Source: Agrypnia vestita (Eukaryota; Arthropoda; Insecta; Trichoptera; Phryganeidae). From it: a stretch of 64,000 bases of DNA. The first letter of the stretch is position 1. Every line of letters begins with the position of its first letter. Positions 33,515 through 43,990 of the stretch are shown piece after piece. Below the pieces are notes generated by a model, which worked only from the letters and a program-made list of their open reading frames with translations, was not told the origin of the DNA and did not search any database. The stretch spans positions 62,001 through 126,000 of the forward strand of contig JADDOH010010118.1 of the NCBI GenBank assembly GCA_016648135.1. The letters run 5' to 3'. A program made the position numbers and the translations under genes.

Positions 33515-33539
33515 TGGTTAGTTAGTTAGTTAGTTAGTC
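31574..33539 (+). mobile_element. Family A RTE-like non-LTR retrotransposon, longest copy (5'-truncated)
   Basis: This is the longest retroelement copy in the window. It holds most of an RT domain, a C-terminal region, and a very short 3' end made of TTAG repeats (33518-33538). Almost no 3' UTR and a short tandem-repeat tail are typical of RTE-clade elements. The apurinic-type endonuclease domain that normally precedes RT is absent: an in-frame stop lies at 31556-31558, and RT sequence begins within tens of bases after it. The copy is therefore 5'-truncated, and its exact 5' junction and target duplication were not found. The DNA just 3' of the tail (33540 on) looks like the Helitron-like family H, so the element probably landed in an older repeat. 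Clade assignment (RTE versus related Proto2/Daphne types) is inference. Confidence 0.88.
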
Positions 33540-33656
33540 TGTCAGTCGTAACTTCGTGTAAAGTCCGTTACTTTTTTTGAAGTATTTTTTTAAAAATAAA
33601 TAAATACTTATTCCTTGGGAACCGACATGTAAAAGTATCGTCATTTTTGACGGGCT
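33540..33656 (+). mobile_element. Family H fragment 3' of the long family A copy
   Basis: CTGTCAGTCGTAACTTCGTG (33539-33558) and CGTCATTTTTGACGGG (33639-33654) match family H, with the block ATACTTATTCCTTGGGAACC that also occurs inverted at 13.39, 16.53 and 43.76 kb. CTAG is replaced by CTTG. Confidence 0.55.
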
Positions 33657-35147
33657 ACTGCTTGTACCTACATAAATTTCGAAATCGTAAAAAATATTAA
33701 TTTTAATATAGACATTTCGGGCCCGTGAGAGTGTGGCTGGTCCGCCCCTGGTCAGGATGCATCATAGCCACTTCCGTGTCCAGTTATATAAAATCGGATA
33801 TGCAGCTAGGGCGTCCACCATTTGTTAATGAACAGTGGGTAAACATTATGTTTTCACACCGTAAACAAGGGAAAGTCCTTAACGACATTTGCAAAGCGAC
33901 AAATATAGTTTGGTGCCTTGTTTTTAATCAGTCATATCCGGACTTCCTATTAGCCAGTGAATCATTTTTAATATAGCGTCATTATTTTTATTTTCAAGCT
34001 TTCTTCATAGGAAAAAATTAGCTACGCATTAGTCACAGTCGTGAAATTATCGTGGATCGTGGAGTTAGAATTTTGGAAGGTAATAATCTGGATCCCGGAA
34101 ATGACCAAACGGAACCATCACTTTTCAATTTCAATTTTCAATTTATTTATTTTTTTATACGACATTTACATTATAAACATACGTATAATTCGTAAATGTT
34201 GTAAACAAGTGAGAAAATATATAAAAAAACAAAATAGAGAAAACAAACAACAAAATATCAAACAATTTTAAAACGGAATAATGTTTTATTTAAAAGTGAA
34301 GAACGGGATGAGATCAGCTATTGGATTCTAGTTACGGTTATAGATGGACATTCGAAATATTGTGGATTACAATCCACTTACAAATATACTTACAATATAC
34401 ACACAGGTTACCCAAACTTGCTCATTTAATAAATACATCAATCATTATAAAAAAAAATTAGATAAAGAATTGATTCCGTAATAGAAAAAAAACGAGCAAA
34501 AAAGGACCCTTAAAAATAGGGGATTTTTTTGTGAGACGCAACCTTCAGCACGCGGAACAAGTGTGAAAGATTAGGGCGTCGTGTTTGCGATTAGGGGATG
34601 AAAAAACCTGTTTAAAAAACACCTTTTTAAAATACCCGGGGGTCGGTCGGGGCGCGGTGCGAATTGATACACAATAATGGTAAAAATTTGGGGTTGTTTT
34701 TTTATCCATCTCATAATTTAGCGCGTTTAAGAGTATTTTAATACCCACTTATTATGCTTAACTTGTAACACAACGATAATTGAACCTATTTATTATGTTA
34801 CGTTAGCCAAGGGGGATGAATAAGTATATTTATTTAAAAAATTGCGAAATTCTTGTAAGGGTAACTCAGATGCTTCGTTTATGTTGAATGATGAATTTAT
34901 TTTAAGTTTATATTTTAGAGACATTTACTTTTTCAGTAAGCCATACGAGACACAAGAATTAAAAGGAAAAATTACAAAATGCGTTTAGAAAATAGGCGAA
35001 TGAATAGCGCAAAACAGTATAACGTTCCTAATAATCCATCCAAGACAAAGCTGCTACGGGCGGCAACACCTAGAAGGCAATATCTAATCCAGGAATCTGT
35101 GAATGCTAAATCTGCATTTAGGTTCAAGATATACCCATTACCTATAT

Positions 35148-35350
35148 ACCTATGTCTCATAGAGACGAAGCTATATTTTTATGTGGGAATGTAGGTATGG
35201 AAGTCTTTTTGGATGTTCATAGGGGTTACGACCTACTGACTTAAGTGATCACTTTACATAATGTAACGTTCACATTTTCACCCATGACGAACCACAAATT
35301 TTTGGAAGTTTTATATGTTGCATGTTTAACATACACAACTCGTTTCGTAT
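35148..35350 (+). mobile_element. M1 MITE fragment
   Basis: GTCTCATAGAGACGAAGCTA (35154-35173) and GACTTAAGTGATCACTTTAC (35238-35257) place this in M1. The right end is not found; a further piece similar to the family's flank (TCAGAATATTTTGAGTACGT) appears at 35573. Confidence 0.65.
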
Positions 35351-35581
35351 TTGAGTTGTATTTTTACTACAACCACCTGCATTCCAAAGCTTCTTCATTC
35401 CCACAATCCAATACAGATGTCTCTATTAATAATGACGTATATATATTTTGATTGGAGTTTTTTTAAGCAGTATCCATATATGTGTATATGATATTCTTCC
35501 GTTACATTACACTAGAATACGCTTGAAAAATATTTCAGTTTTTAACTCCTTTTTAGACCAGTTTTTTATATTCAGAATATT

Positions 35582-35945
35582 TTGAGTACGTCCAAATTTG
35601 GACATACCTACCCAAAATATTCCGCAGCTAAGTTGTTGGGCGTGTTCATCGACTCAGATCTCTCTATGTGTACACAAATAAGTAAAACTGTCAGTGCATG
35701 CTATTATCAACTGAGACAGATTAAAAGTATTCGAAGATGTCTTCCCTCTGAAGCCTCTCGTTTACTCATAAATGCATTTGTACTATTTGTAGTGTAACGT
35801 GTGGATTACTGAAACAGCATTTATGCTGGACTTCCAAATTTCAGCTGGATAGACTACAATCTATTCTTGCAGCAAGGATAATATATGGAGCATCAAAATT
35901 CTCGCATATAACATCCCTTAAGCGTGGACTAAATTTGAAATAATA
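35582..35945 (+). mobile_element. CR1/L2-like RT fragment
   Basis: The plus strand reads SAAKLLGVFIDSDLSMCTQI, SACYYQLRQIKSIRRCLPSE and LLINAFVLFVV, then past a stop VDYCNSIYAGLPNFQLDRLQ and SHITSLK. Strong similarity in layout to the thumb region of L2/CR1-type reverse transcriptases. One stop (35795-35797) interrupts it and no tail is seen. A family M1 piece adjoins its left side. Confidence 0.8.
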
Positions 35946-36178
35946 ACTTAGGTACAGAAAATAAATTTAATAATAAAACAAATGATCATAAGATCTTCTA
36001 TAAATTCTTAAAACAATCTTACTATTGCCTGTCCAACATAACTTGGCGTGCGGCAGGATTGGAACTAAAACCCGCCCCGCCCGCACCCGGCGGCAACCCC
36101 GAGCCCTGTCATTCAGTACAATTTTGTATGTGCTCCGGAGCTGTGACATCTTGATTACCAATATACACTGAATTATTA

Positions 36179-36268
36179 TGTCCAAAACATCCTTAACAGT
36201 CCGGGATGGTGCAAGAACAATTGCCGATGAAGTATTAAAGTTTTGCGAAGCTGAAAAAGCAAATAATT
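36179..36268 (+). pseudogene. Short transposon-type N-terminal ORF remnant
   Basis: ATG at 36179 opens a 29-residue frame, MSKTSLTVRDGARTIADEVL then KFCEAEKANN. The pattern (a helix ending KFCE.EK) resembles N-terminal segments of insect transposon proteins of the helix-turn-helix type. It is too short to assign. A CpG-rich stretch (36060-36110) precedes it. Confidence 0.3.
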
Positions 36269-36841
36269 GACCGATATTACCGTCAACGGACATTCAGTAC
36301 TTATGTATTGTGTAATAAATTTACAACCTGGCAATTTCTGTTTCGCGACAGGGGCGACCTCCCTCGCACGCCTTCGTAGCCGGCAAATACAGTGGATAAG
36401 ATTAGTGTTTTGAAAATGCAATATGAATTATAATATGTCCATAAAAAATAAGTGTTATATGCCTGTAATGTAATTTTTTACTAACATAGTGTACAATTAC
36501 AAAGAAATTTATAAAATAATAAAGAACTGGGGATTGGTAAATGTTTGATCTGCAAGAATAATGTTGTTAACACCATAAATAAAGACGCAGTCATTCACCA
36601 CCACTAGTGCAATAGGTACCTACCAGCAGCATTACCTAAATAGGAACTTTATGGATTTAGATTTTGTTGCTAACGACGATACTGTAAATGTACAGCAAAC
36701 TGCATTACCACTGGAAATTATATCCATCTGAATGAATATTATAATAGTTAAGGAGCATTTTATTATAAAAGATACCTATTCTATGACACTGCGAAATATT
36801 ATGTTAAACATATTCTTAACTGTGTCGTATTTCTTCTGCTT

Positions 36842-37025
36842 AAAAAAGTTTCTTCATCATTTGTGGACTCACACGCAGCATCTTTTTCCAAAATAATCCC
36901 GTCTCGTCTGTATTCAACATTTGGCAAGAAAAATAAGATGCATCTTCAACGATTTTTTAGAATGTTGAAATACTAGCGGCACATTCCTAAGCTTTATCGA
37001 TAAATTTAATATTTTGAAATAAAGT
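36842..37025 (-). pseudogene. Pogo/Tigger (Jerky-like) transposase remnant
   Basis: On the minus strand, 36842-36915 reads LNTDETGLFWKKM followed by LRVSPQMMKKLF, then a stop. N-x-D-E-T-G-L-F-W-K is a hallmark block of Jerky/Tigger DDE transposases around the first catalytic Asp. Upstream, after stops, come FIDKA, ECAASISTF and KIVEDASYFSCQM, matching the usual EAA..FP.. and LI.EGGYLPEQ context. It is a nonfunctional fragment; the other catalytic residues are absent. Confidence 0.72.
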
Positions 37026-37691
37026 CATCATTTTAAACTTATCGAAACATTCTTCTTTCGTCGACAATAGTACGAAATACCGAATTGTACGAACATCGAG
37101 GACCACCTGTATTCCTCCTAGTAAACCTCCCAGTTGGAACCTACCTACAGTGCCGGATTAGACCAGCGCTGGGCCCGGGGAAAATATTACCAAGAGGACC
37201 TCAGTCGGATTTAGGACATAAAATAAAACATCAATTTAACAAACAAACATTTCTCAATTTTTTTGTGAGAAAGTTTATATATATAATTCAGAGAAATTTC
37301 GAAAATGTCGTAACACAACGTTCTTTGCTGCAATTAGTAATAATTAATGGCAAGATAATGTTTTTATTTATTGTTTGCTATCATAAGGAATTTACACACA
37401 TTAAATTGAAGATAGTTTCCTAACTTGATAAATCTATTCTAAAGCAACTACCTATACCAACTACCTTTTTAAGTTTTATGGAATGGTAGTTTTGTATTAT
37501 TTAATAAGAGTCTTGATTGCTGGTGTATAAATAAAAATTGTAATGATTATAAGAATAGCAATTTGTGGAACCAACAAATTATCAATATTTTTTTATTTTT
37601 TCAATATATGGTACAAATACAATTCTTATATATTTACATATCAAATTGACATTTTTTTAAATACTTTGTAGTCACGTAGACCTCATCAGTG

Positions 37692-37730
37692 AAGAGAAAA
37701 GCTCTTGAGTCTGATGAGGGAGCCTCAGTT
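37692..37730. repeat. Nested hairpin CCTCATCAG...CTGATGAGG
   Basis: A 9-bp outer stem (CCTCATCAG / CTGATGAGG) encloses an inner stem AAGAG / CTCTT with loop AAAAG. It resembles the CTGATGAG part of the hammerhead-like loci, but no GAAA box follows at the expected distance. Confidence 0.6.
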
Positions 37731-38085
37731 CTTATTTTATATATAGGTACATATGCGAGTCATTTAATAATACGGTAATAAATATAATTTGATAATAAAG
37801 TATTGAAGTATTTTGAATAAAGCTATAGGATTAAATGATTTATGAATTTAAGTATAATTTTAGAAAGATTTTTTTTTATTTGCTCTGAGAAGTTACTGCT
37901 GCAGCGTGAATATGGATTTAATTTAAGGAAAGTATTTGTAAAAATCTGGGTCGCAGTATCAAGATATCTTCTCCTGTAAGAGATTTTAACCGCCGAAGTA
38001 TTCCAAATACCCTAGTCATTCCATGGCTTTGGCTCCCATGCGTTTGGCTAAAGCAGGCTTATGTTATTTTATGTCATCAATTATG

Positions 38086-38352
38086 TTTTTTATTCTTCTT
38101 CGTGTGCCATATCCGTTCAACGGACTGTTTGAATGTTGGTTGTCATCACTTAATTTACTGCTTCTTGGAATAGCTTTACAGGAGACTGGCTAAACCACTG
38201 TCTCAAGTTTTTCAGCCATGGTGTTCTACGTCTTCCAGGGTCTGGAATTCCGGCAATCTTTCCCTGCGTATTGTACATCTCATAATTATATGAGATATTC
38301 AAATTTTCGGATTTTTATTGCTATAATTACTTCTTTCTCTTTATTCATACGA
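38086..38352 (-). mobile_element. Family B RTE-like fragment
   Basis: Minus-strand reading gives RMNKEKEVIIAIKIRKFEYL, then GKIAGIPDPGRRRTPWLKNL, RQWFSQSPVKLFQEAVN, and a tail GAAGAAGAA at 38090-38098. It is too short and broken to appear as one long frame, but the order matches the other B copies. Confidence 0.75.
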
Positions 38353-38599
38353 ACCATATGACCATTCACACTCGTAATCCACATTGCAGCCCAAGTGTGC
38401 AGTGAAGTGGGACCTACCCAGGGCCGTTCTACGAGAAAAAGCTCTCGTATCAGCCCTACATGTTCGCCGTTCAGTTTGACATTTTTTTAATGCTAAAGCA
38501 GTTTTCTCGCTAAACCGCTCATGACGCAAAAGCACACGTGTACGTTAGGACGCGGCGAGGAAACTGCGCTAACCACTTCACTGTCTCTGGGGTGCGTTG

Positions 38600-38875
38600 T
38601 GAAAACAATTTATTCAAAGAAAATAACAAAACATAAAGATAAAATCACAAGTAAATAACAAAATGTAAACAAGATCAGAGAAATCCAAGGAAAAGAAAAT
38701 AACAAAGCGCAAATATCAAACATCAAAAGTATCAGAAAATAACAAAGCATGAAAACAAGTAAAGCAAAATAAAAAAATATATAAAAGATATAAAAAAAAT
38801 ACATAAATACAGTGTTTTCAAAGGAAGAATAATATATAGAAGTCCAAGTATACAATATTTTGTACCTTCTCTAGT
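38600..38875 (-). repeat. A-rich minus-strand retroposon-like tail region
   Basis: Begins CAATTTATTCAAAGAAAAT and holds loosely repeated AAATAACAAARC units (38622-38760). It directly precedes the plus-strand family D fragment. Confidence 0.35.
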
Positions 38876-38887
38876 TTCGTAATAAAA

Positions 38888-39372
38888 TTTTTGTCTAGGC
38901 AACTAACTCTTCGCCCAGCATCAACATCTAATTCAAATAGGTTAGTTGAAGTAAATCGCGTTCACAAAACCAATTTCGGTGACCTTGCTTTCGCGGTAGC
39001 TGTAACAAATTTATGTAATAAACTACCAAATAAACTGAGACAAATAGACAGCTTACCACAATTCAAAAAACAACTAACAACGCGACGATTTAGACAATCA
39101 TATAAAAACCTATAGAATCAGATCTTTACATCACTACGTAAATTTTTCCCACTCTTAGTGAGCACTCCTCGAAAATACCTGATTCTTTCTAGCACTCCCA
39201 ACTATTATAGTTTTAAATGTTAATTCAATTTTTTGCACGTCATCTAGTGAATAAGTATGTAATAGTAAATAAGTGTTTTTAATCAGTAAGTTGTTTTGTG
39301 TGAAGCGCCCTTGAGGTGAGTGAGTACTCACGAAAACGGCGCTATACAAATGATCCAACTATTATTATTATT
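38888..39372 (+). mobile_element. Family D retroposon 3' fragment with terminal stem
   Basis: The frame 38891-39115 reads FGDLAFAVAVTNLCNKLPNK and SLPQFKKQLTTRRFRQSYKN, typical of the extreme C-terminus of jockey/CR1-type RTs. A 3' UTR of about 240 bp follows and ends with the nested stem AGCGCC...GTGAGTACTCAC...GGCGCT (39304-39343), then ATT repeats. Related ends occur at 12.38 and 42.14 kb. Confidence 0.8.
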
Positions 39373-39838
39373 TATGAGCCGCTGAAATAGTGTGGACATT
39401 TTTTATTGACAAATTAAAATTCTAGTTTTCGTTGCGGGCCCCGTAGCATTTTTCTACTTTTGCTAAATGGCTAATTCGGCACTGCCAACCGCCACAGTCC
39501 ACGTGACGCGACATCGGTTGTAGGTACTCACCGCGGACCTACGAATCTTCGACCTGACCCAAAATAATGCGTTCAAAGAATTCCCTCATTTTCACAATGC
39601 AACCCTCTGCAAGCAAGACCAGTCGATTAATAATAATTATTGTACACGTGTGCTAGGGCAGCGACCGTGGAACGTTTCTAGCAAAAATTCCGGTTATTTT
39701 AAACATTGTTTCAGATTTACACGGCTGGAGTTCCCGGGAAAGTATTTTAATTTTGCACATCTACAATCTTCCGCGTAAGATACAGGTATCCTTTTCAAAT
39801 AAAGATTGTGGTAGCGGTTCTTTTATGTGAGTGTTGCT
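39373..39838. other. Unassigned segment
   Basis: Mixed composition (GCGGGCCCCGTAGCATTTTT, CCACGTGACGCGACATCGG) between family D and family A fragments. No frame or repeat recognised. Confidence 0.3.
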
Positions 39839-39839
39839 T

Positions 39840-40165
39840 TTAACTAACTAACCAACTAATCATCACGCCGTTTTTCCGCGGGGATAGGAAGAGAAGATAG
39901 AACGCCATATTCTTCTATCTTGGCACACCACTTCTGCTTAGGCTACATTCATACATTTTCTCATGCAAGCTCTGCGGTTGTTGAGGCTTTTAGCAGGGCC
40001 ATCCTCCAATATTTGTAGTATTTGATCATGCCCTCTATTCCTGTTGCCTTATCACTCGCTCCATATATTTTCATAACCACACATTCCTCGCTCATACGTT
40101 CATCATGATCAAATATCTCAGCACTCCTTTCTTTATTCTGAATGTAATGCTGGCTGTAGTGTTGT
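39840..40165 (-). mobile_element. Family A fragment, TTAG-tail subfamily
   Basis: Minus-strand copy with its 3' end at 39840-39870: the reverse complement reads CGGCGTGATGATTAGTTGG followed by TTAG units. It covers the conserved end and the GRPRKTW region with a deletion, then a decayed HDERMSEECVVMK in place of HVERMNEERMVKK. The 5' end is ragged near 40165. Confidence 0.72.
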
Positions 40166-40169
40166 ACAC

Positions 40170-41040
40170 AAAATGTTGCTTTCAACTTTATAATGTTGTT
40201 TGTGATGGAATCTTATAATTGATTTTTCACCAACTTCACAATTAGCTAGAGCTCTGAAACTTTCTGGATTTACGTAAAATGGATGACTTTACATTATTAA
40301 ATCATCATTTCGTCATTACATCTATTAATATTATTAATCGCGTCACCCACATTATATTAATAATTACCTCATTTATAAGTAAGAGCCGCAATGAAGAACA
40401 TGCCGTTTGAAAATTTAGATGAAACTTTACAACAATGTATTTAATATCTAGTTGGTGATATTAAAAAATCGATTACAAATGTATGCAAAGAAAGAGTATA
40501 AAAGCGTGCCCTTTGGTATACATTTTTTTATAATTTTTTTAATTATTCACAGTGAAGCTTACAATCTATGAATACCTATATTAAAACAAATAATAATAAA
40601 TATTTTAAAAATTCAAGAATATCCGCTCCTATCTAATTCATAGTCATCGTGTTATATCAAATTTCATTGGATATTTAACAAAAAAGGACAAGCAATGTTG
40701 ATCGCTTCACAACCACAGTCTTTTTTTTTTCAATACAACCTAATATAACCAGTTAAAGCAAAGAAATATAAAATCTTAAATAGCCAAGTTATTAAAAATT
40801 CTCATGATATACGTGTCACTTGGCGACAGATTTTAATTGTATATCTCGCCAACCTAGCGGCGATAATTAATAATAAAAATACAATAGGTCCGAAAGGTTT
40901 GTATCTTCGATAGCAGCATAAGATCTTACATTTATACAAGTATACAATATAGTTATACAGCAAAGTATATTGAAACATGAGTTGTAAGTATGCAAGCATA
41001 TATTTTGGGACAAAAAAAAGGAAATTTAACAAAAATATTA
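40170..41040. other. AT-rich segment with nothing recognisable
   Basis: One 76-codon minus-strand frame (40802-41032) is hydrophobic and Tyr-rich, as expected from the base composition. No repeats recognised. Confidence 0.3.
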
Positions 41041-41043
41041 CAT

Positions 41044-41190
41044 TACGACGAACGAAAGTAGAGTGAAAGCAGTGGAAATGAGATCACTTAGACGTATATG
41101 TGGCAAATCCGTTTACAATAGAGTAAAGAATTAGGAAATAATGTAAAGCTGTTCCAAGCATAGTGAACAGAATAAAAGAAAGGGTCCATT
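41044..41190 (+). mobile_element. Family A fragment
   Basis: The sequence AACGAAAGTAGAGTGAAAGC at 41050-41069 encodes N-E-S-R-V-K-A and leads into V-E-M-R-S-L-R-R, then the DRVKN block. It is useful because it shows the ancestral reading frame across the site where the 31.6-kb copy has its stop. It ends abruptly at a hammerhead-like element fragment (41188). Confidence 0.72.
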
Positions 41191-41300
41191 ATCAGGGCTG
41201 ATGTGTCATTGGTCAGAAAGCTCGTAAAAACACGGCATAATACACCTGAAAACACAAACCAAAAGACGCTGAACGGTCGCGAAAACCCAAGAAATAAAAT
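41188..41300 (+). mobile_element. Decayed relative of the 24.2-kb palindrome
   Basis: GGTCCATTATCAGGGCTGAT (41188-41207) matches the left arm tip, then the sequence jumps to right-arm sequence (CACGGCATAATACACCTGAA, and GAACGGTCGCGAAAACCC), mirroring 24199-24215. It looks like a copy whose palindrome centre was lost. Confidence 0.55.
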
Positions 41301-41344
41301 CATTGAAAGATTTGGTAGATACTTCGTGGTGCAACATTATAATT

Positions 41345-41504
41345 TAAAATATGTTTTATTTTACTTTGTAATACTTTGTTATCTATCTGTTACTTCGTTA
41401 TCTATACCTGATGATGAGAGGGACTGCTCCTCTCGAAACTATAGTAGTAATTTAATAACTCATATTGTGTGTGTGTATTACAAAGTAAAGTAAAACATAT
41501 TTTA
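41345..41504. mobile_element. Hammerhead-like core between 30-bp inverted arms
   Basis: Arms 41345-41374 and 41475-41504 are inverted copies (one or two mismatches). Between them lies CTGATGA (41408-41414), one extra T, a perfect 6-bp stem GAGAGG/CCTCTC with a 7-base loop, and GAAAC (41435-41439). This has the best-looking stem II of the set and the same layout as 58.2 kb. A GTGTGTGTGT run lies beside the right arm. Confidence 0.65.
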
Positions 41505-42107
41505 AACCCAAGAACCTTCTTGATCTAAGATTTGAAAATTATCAACAAATTACTACCTACTTCAGAACAGGCATTTAGATATACTTAGTGAGGTAAGTAG
41601 TACCTACGAGAGGCTTACTACATAATAATCTAATTGTAAATATTTAAGTATTTAATCATATATATAATATTATATGCATATTAAATGAACATGTATATTT
41701 TTTGTATAAACTGCTTTATTTTCAGTATTTCCATTTAATTAACTCCGTTATGGAAACAAAAAATCAAAACCGGGTTTTTTTGATTCGCCGAAAGCTGTGA
41801 GCTGACAAGTAATTTTTAAACGTCAGCACGCATATCTAAAATGATTCTTCCAAAGGCTGCTTCTTTGGGTTCACACCCTTCCATCCTGTCAATCAGCGCT
41901 GCTATTTAGCCATCGTCGATCCAGTTGGGTCTTGGAGACTGCAACATTAGCCATGACGAAAGGTGACAATGTGACGAGCCGGCATTCGCCGAAATTGTTG
42001 AAAAGAGGCAATGCTGGGCGCATCAACACCTGTTGTGTTTTCTACGAAGTAGTTCAGAGGTTTTGACCTAAACTCTAAAAACTAACCTTTCTTACAATAA
42101 TAATATA

Positions 42108-42172
42108 AATGGGTATTTTACATAGCGCCATTTTCGTAAAAAAATCACCTGAAGGGAGCTTTACACAAAAAT
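42108..42172 (-). mobile_element. Family D 3'-terminal fragment
   Basis: The reverse complement shows AGCTCCCTTCAGGTGA, then ACGAAAATGGCGCT, the family's terminal stem in decayed form (42124-42160), followed by ATATTATT at the low-coordinate side. Only the 3' end remains. Confidence 0.55.
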
Positions 42173-42257
42173 TATCTATATTGTATATTTTTGAGTTTGT
42201 TCAAATTTTTCAGAACGGTAGTGCTGGATTTCTTGTCACAGAGACATCATTAATCAA

Positions 42258-42718
42258 TTAATGTATATTATAGATGTCTCACAGAGACAAAACTGTTTCC
42301 TGGCGTGTCCTAGTATAATGCTAGTAATTACACAGAAAAAGTATATTGCTTTCAAAATTCCGTAAATCAATTGTAGATTTCTCATTAGCGACATTAACGA
42401 TATTAAAATAATTAGCGACATCTGTGGGGATTTAGGGAAAATGAAAATGGCTGTCACAGGTCACGTATGAAAGGTGGTTACAACACACATGTGAAGTGTG
42501 GCATGCAATTCAAATATATACAACTTCCAAAAAATTAGTAGACATGGTATATTCTATCATGGGTGGAAATTGCGAACGTTACATATGTGTAAAGTGATCA
42601 CTTAAGCCAACCATACGATAGGTCGTAAGTCTGTGTACACCAAAAAATGATTTCTTTACCTACTTTCCCATAATAATACAGTTTCGTCTCTGTGTGACAT
42701 CTATAATATACATTAATA
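42258..42718. mobile_element. M1 MITE, long copy
   Basis: The same ends as the 18.4-kb copy (left 42258-42296, right 42678-42717) enclose about 380 bp, against 96 bp there. The right half keeps the family core in inverse (GTGTAAAGTGATCACTTAAG, 42588-42607). The extra left part (42297-42480) is not seen in the short copy, so either it is the fuller form or it contains an insertion. Confidence 0.75.
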
Positions 42719-42827
42719 TCTATATAGTATTTAAAATTTAACATTGCGAACTTAAGAAAATGATTTTGCAAAAAGGTGCGTTTTGATTCTTTTTGATATA
42801 ATGATAAAATTATTGCTTATTGGTACA

Positions 42828-43155
42828 TAATGGAATTCTGGTGCCAACTCTGATGCATGGAAGTGAAACCCGAAATTGGCAAAAGAGAACGAAAGCAGAT
42901 AATGCGTGTGTGTGAAAAATCTTTGTACAAAAGAGTAGAGAATTAACGAATTAGAAGTGAATTTATTGCCGTCTGCAGCGTTAGAAAGAATTAAGAAACG
43001 TTCACTGAGATGGTTTGGCCATGTGGAACGAATGAGCGAGAAAGGGAGACCTTGCATGATCAGATAAATCAAATATTGGAGGATGGCCCTGTTAGAAGCT
43101 TCAACTTATCTTCTCTGCGTATCACTCTAGCAAACAGCGTGATGGCTGGTTAGCT
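42828..43155 (+). mobile_element. Family A fragment
   Basis: It begins NGILVPTLMHGSE (42828-42866), continues through the CEKSLYKRVEN block, and retains LRWFGHVERMSE (43008-43040) before a deletion. The 3' end reads GCGTGATGGCTGGTTAGC. It is directly followed by the foldback element M4 at 43182. Confidence 0.75.
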
Positions 43156-43181
43156 TATTGGATTTATTCACTTTTTATATA

Positions 43182-43538
43182 ATGTCCTTTCCCGTGGAAC
43201 TCCTCCGCCGTGACTGACATGCAACATTCCCCAGTGCACGTTTGTCCTAGACAGAAAAGAACAAATGTTAAAAAATGAAATATCTATAATATAGCATTTC
43301 TGATTTTGAAAAAGTTTTTTTGTAAAATTGGGAGCAGTTTCATAAAATATTAATAAATATTTTTTTATAAATGATTTCTATGTAATAAAAAATGACTTAA
43401 GATTAAAAAATCCTACGCTACGTCATAGATATTTCATTTCTAAATAAATACATGACCTTATTTTCTGCCTCAGACAAACGTGCAACGGAGATAGTTGCAT
43501 CTCAGTCACGACGGAGGAGCTTCAAGGGAATGGACATG
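43182..43538. mobile_element. M4 foldback MITE with about 85-bp arms
   Basis: ATGTCCTTTCCCGTGGAACT (43182-43201) is mirrored by the right end (43519-43538). Arms share CTCCTCCG, CGTGACTGA, TGCAAC and GCACGTTTGTC in inverse order. The AT-rich core is noncoding. It lies between a family A tail and an AT-rich segment. Confidence 0.8.
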
Positions 43539-43705
43539 ATGAGGCCATTTTTTAAATATAATTTAAAAATAGTAATTAATAATTTGCATTAATAACAGTT
43601 ATTTAAAAAATAATAAAAAATAATCCCCTCATTGGAAAAAATCACTCAATTTCTATTTAAATTTTAGGCTCCCAGAGCGGTGTAACCTCTAAAACGTTGT
43701 CAAGG

Positions 43706-43775
43706 TTTATAGCTGTAACCCGTCAAAATGACGGTACTTTTACATGTCGGTTTATAAGGAATAAGTATTCATTTA
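43706..43775 (-). mobile_element. Family H 3'-terminal fragment
   Basis: ATAGCTGTAACCCGTCAAAA (43703-43722) is the inverse of the hairpin and GTTACAGCTAT end; ATGTCGGTTTATAAGGAATA follows. Only about 70 bp remain. Confidence 0.5.
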
Positions 43776-43777
43776 AT

Positions 43778-43990
43778 GGAATGGAAGTATTTATAGAGTG
43801 GCCAAGGCCTACCACCTGTACCAGCTGGCTCAAGTGATCACTCTACACAATGTAACGTTCACCAAATCCACCGTAAGAACATCCACGCATTTTAAATTTT
43901 TTGAAATTTGTATGTTACGTATGTTCTACATCAGTTTCCTCCATATATTCGAATGAACTATGGTAGAGACATCTATAGTCCTTCACGTGA
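43778..43990 (+). mobile_element. M1 MITE fragment
   Basis: The core GGCTCAAGTGATCACTCTAC (43825-43844) and AATGTAACGTTCACC follow the family. The end (43975) reads AGAGACATCTATAGTCC. It lies directly right of a Helitron-like 3' end. Confidence 0.6.

Noticed and set aside
31540..33540. GTCTG as target duplication of the long family A copy
   Set aside because: Only five bases match (near 31544 and 33536), too short to separate from chance, so the 5' junction was left open.
37692..37735. Hammerhead core at CTGATGAGG
   Set aside because: CTGATGAG is present but no GAAA box follows a stem; the site is better explained as a simple nested hairpin.
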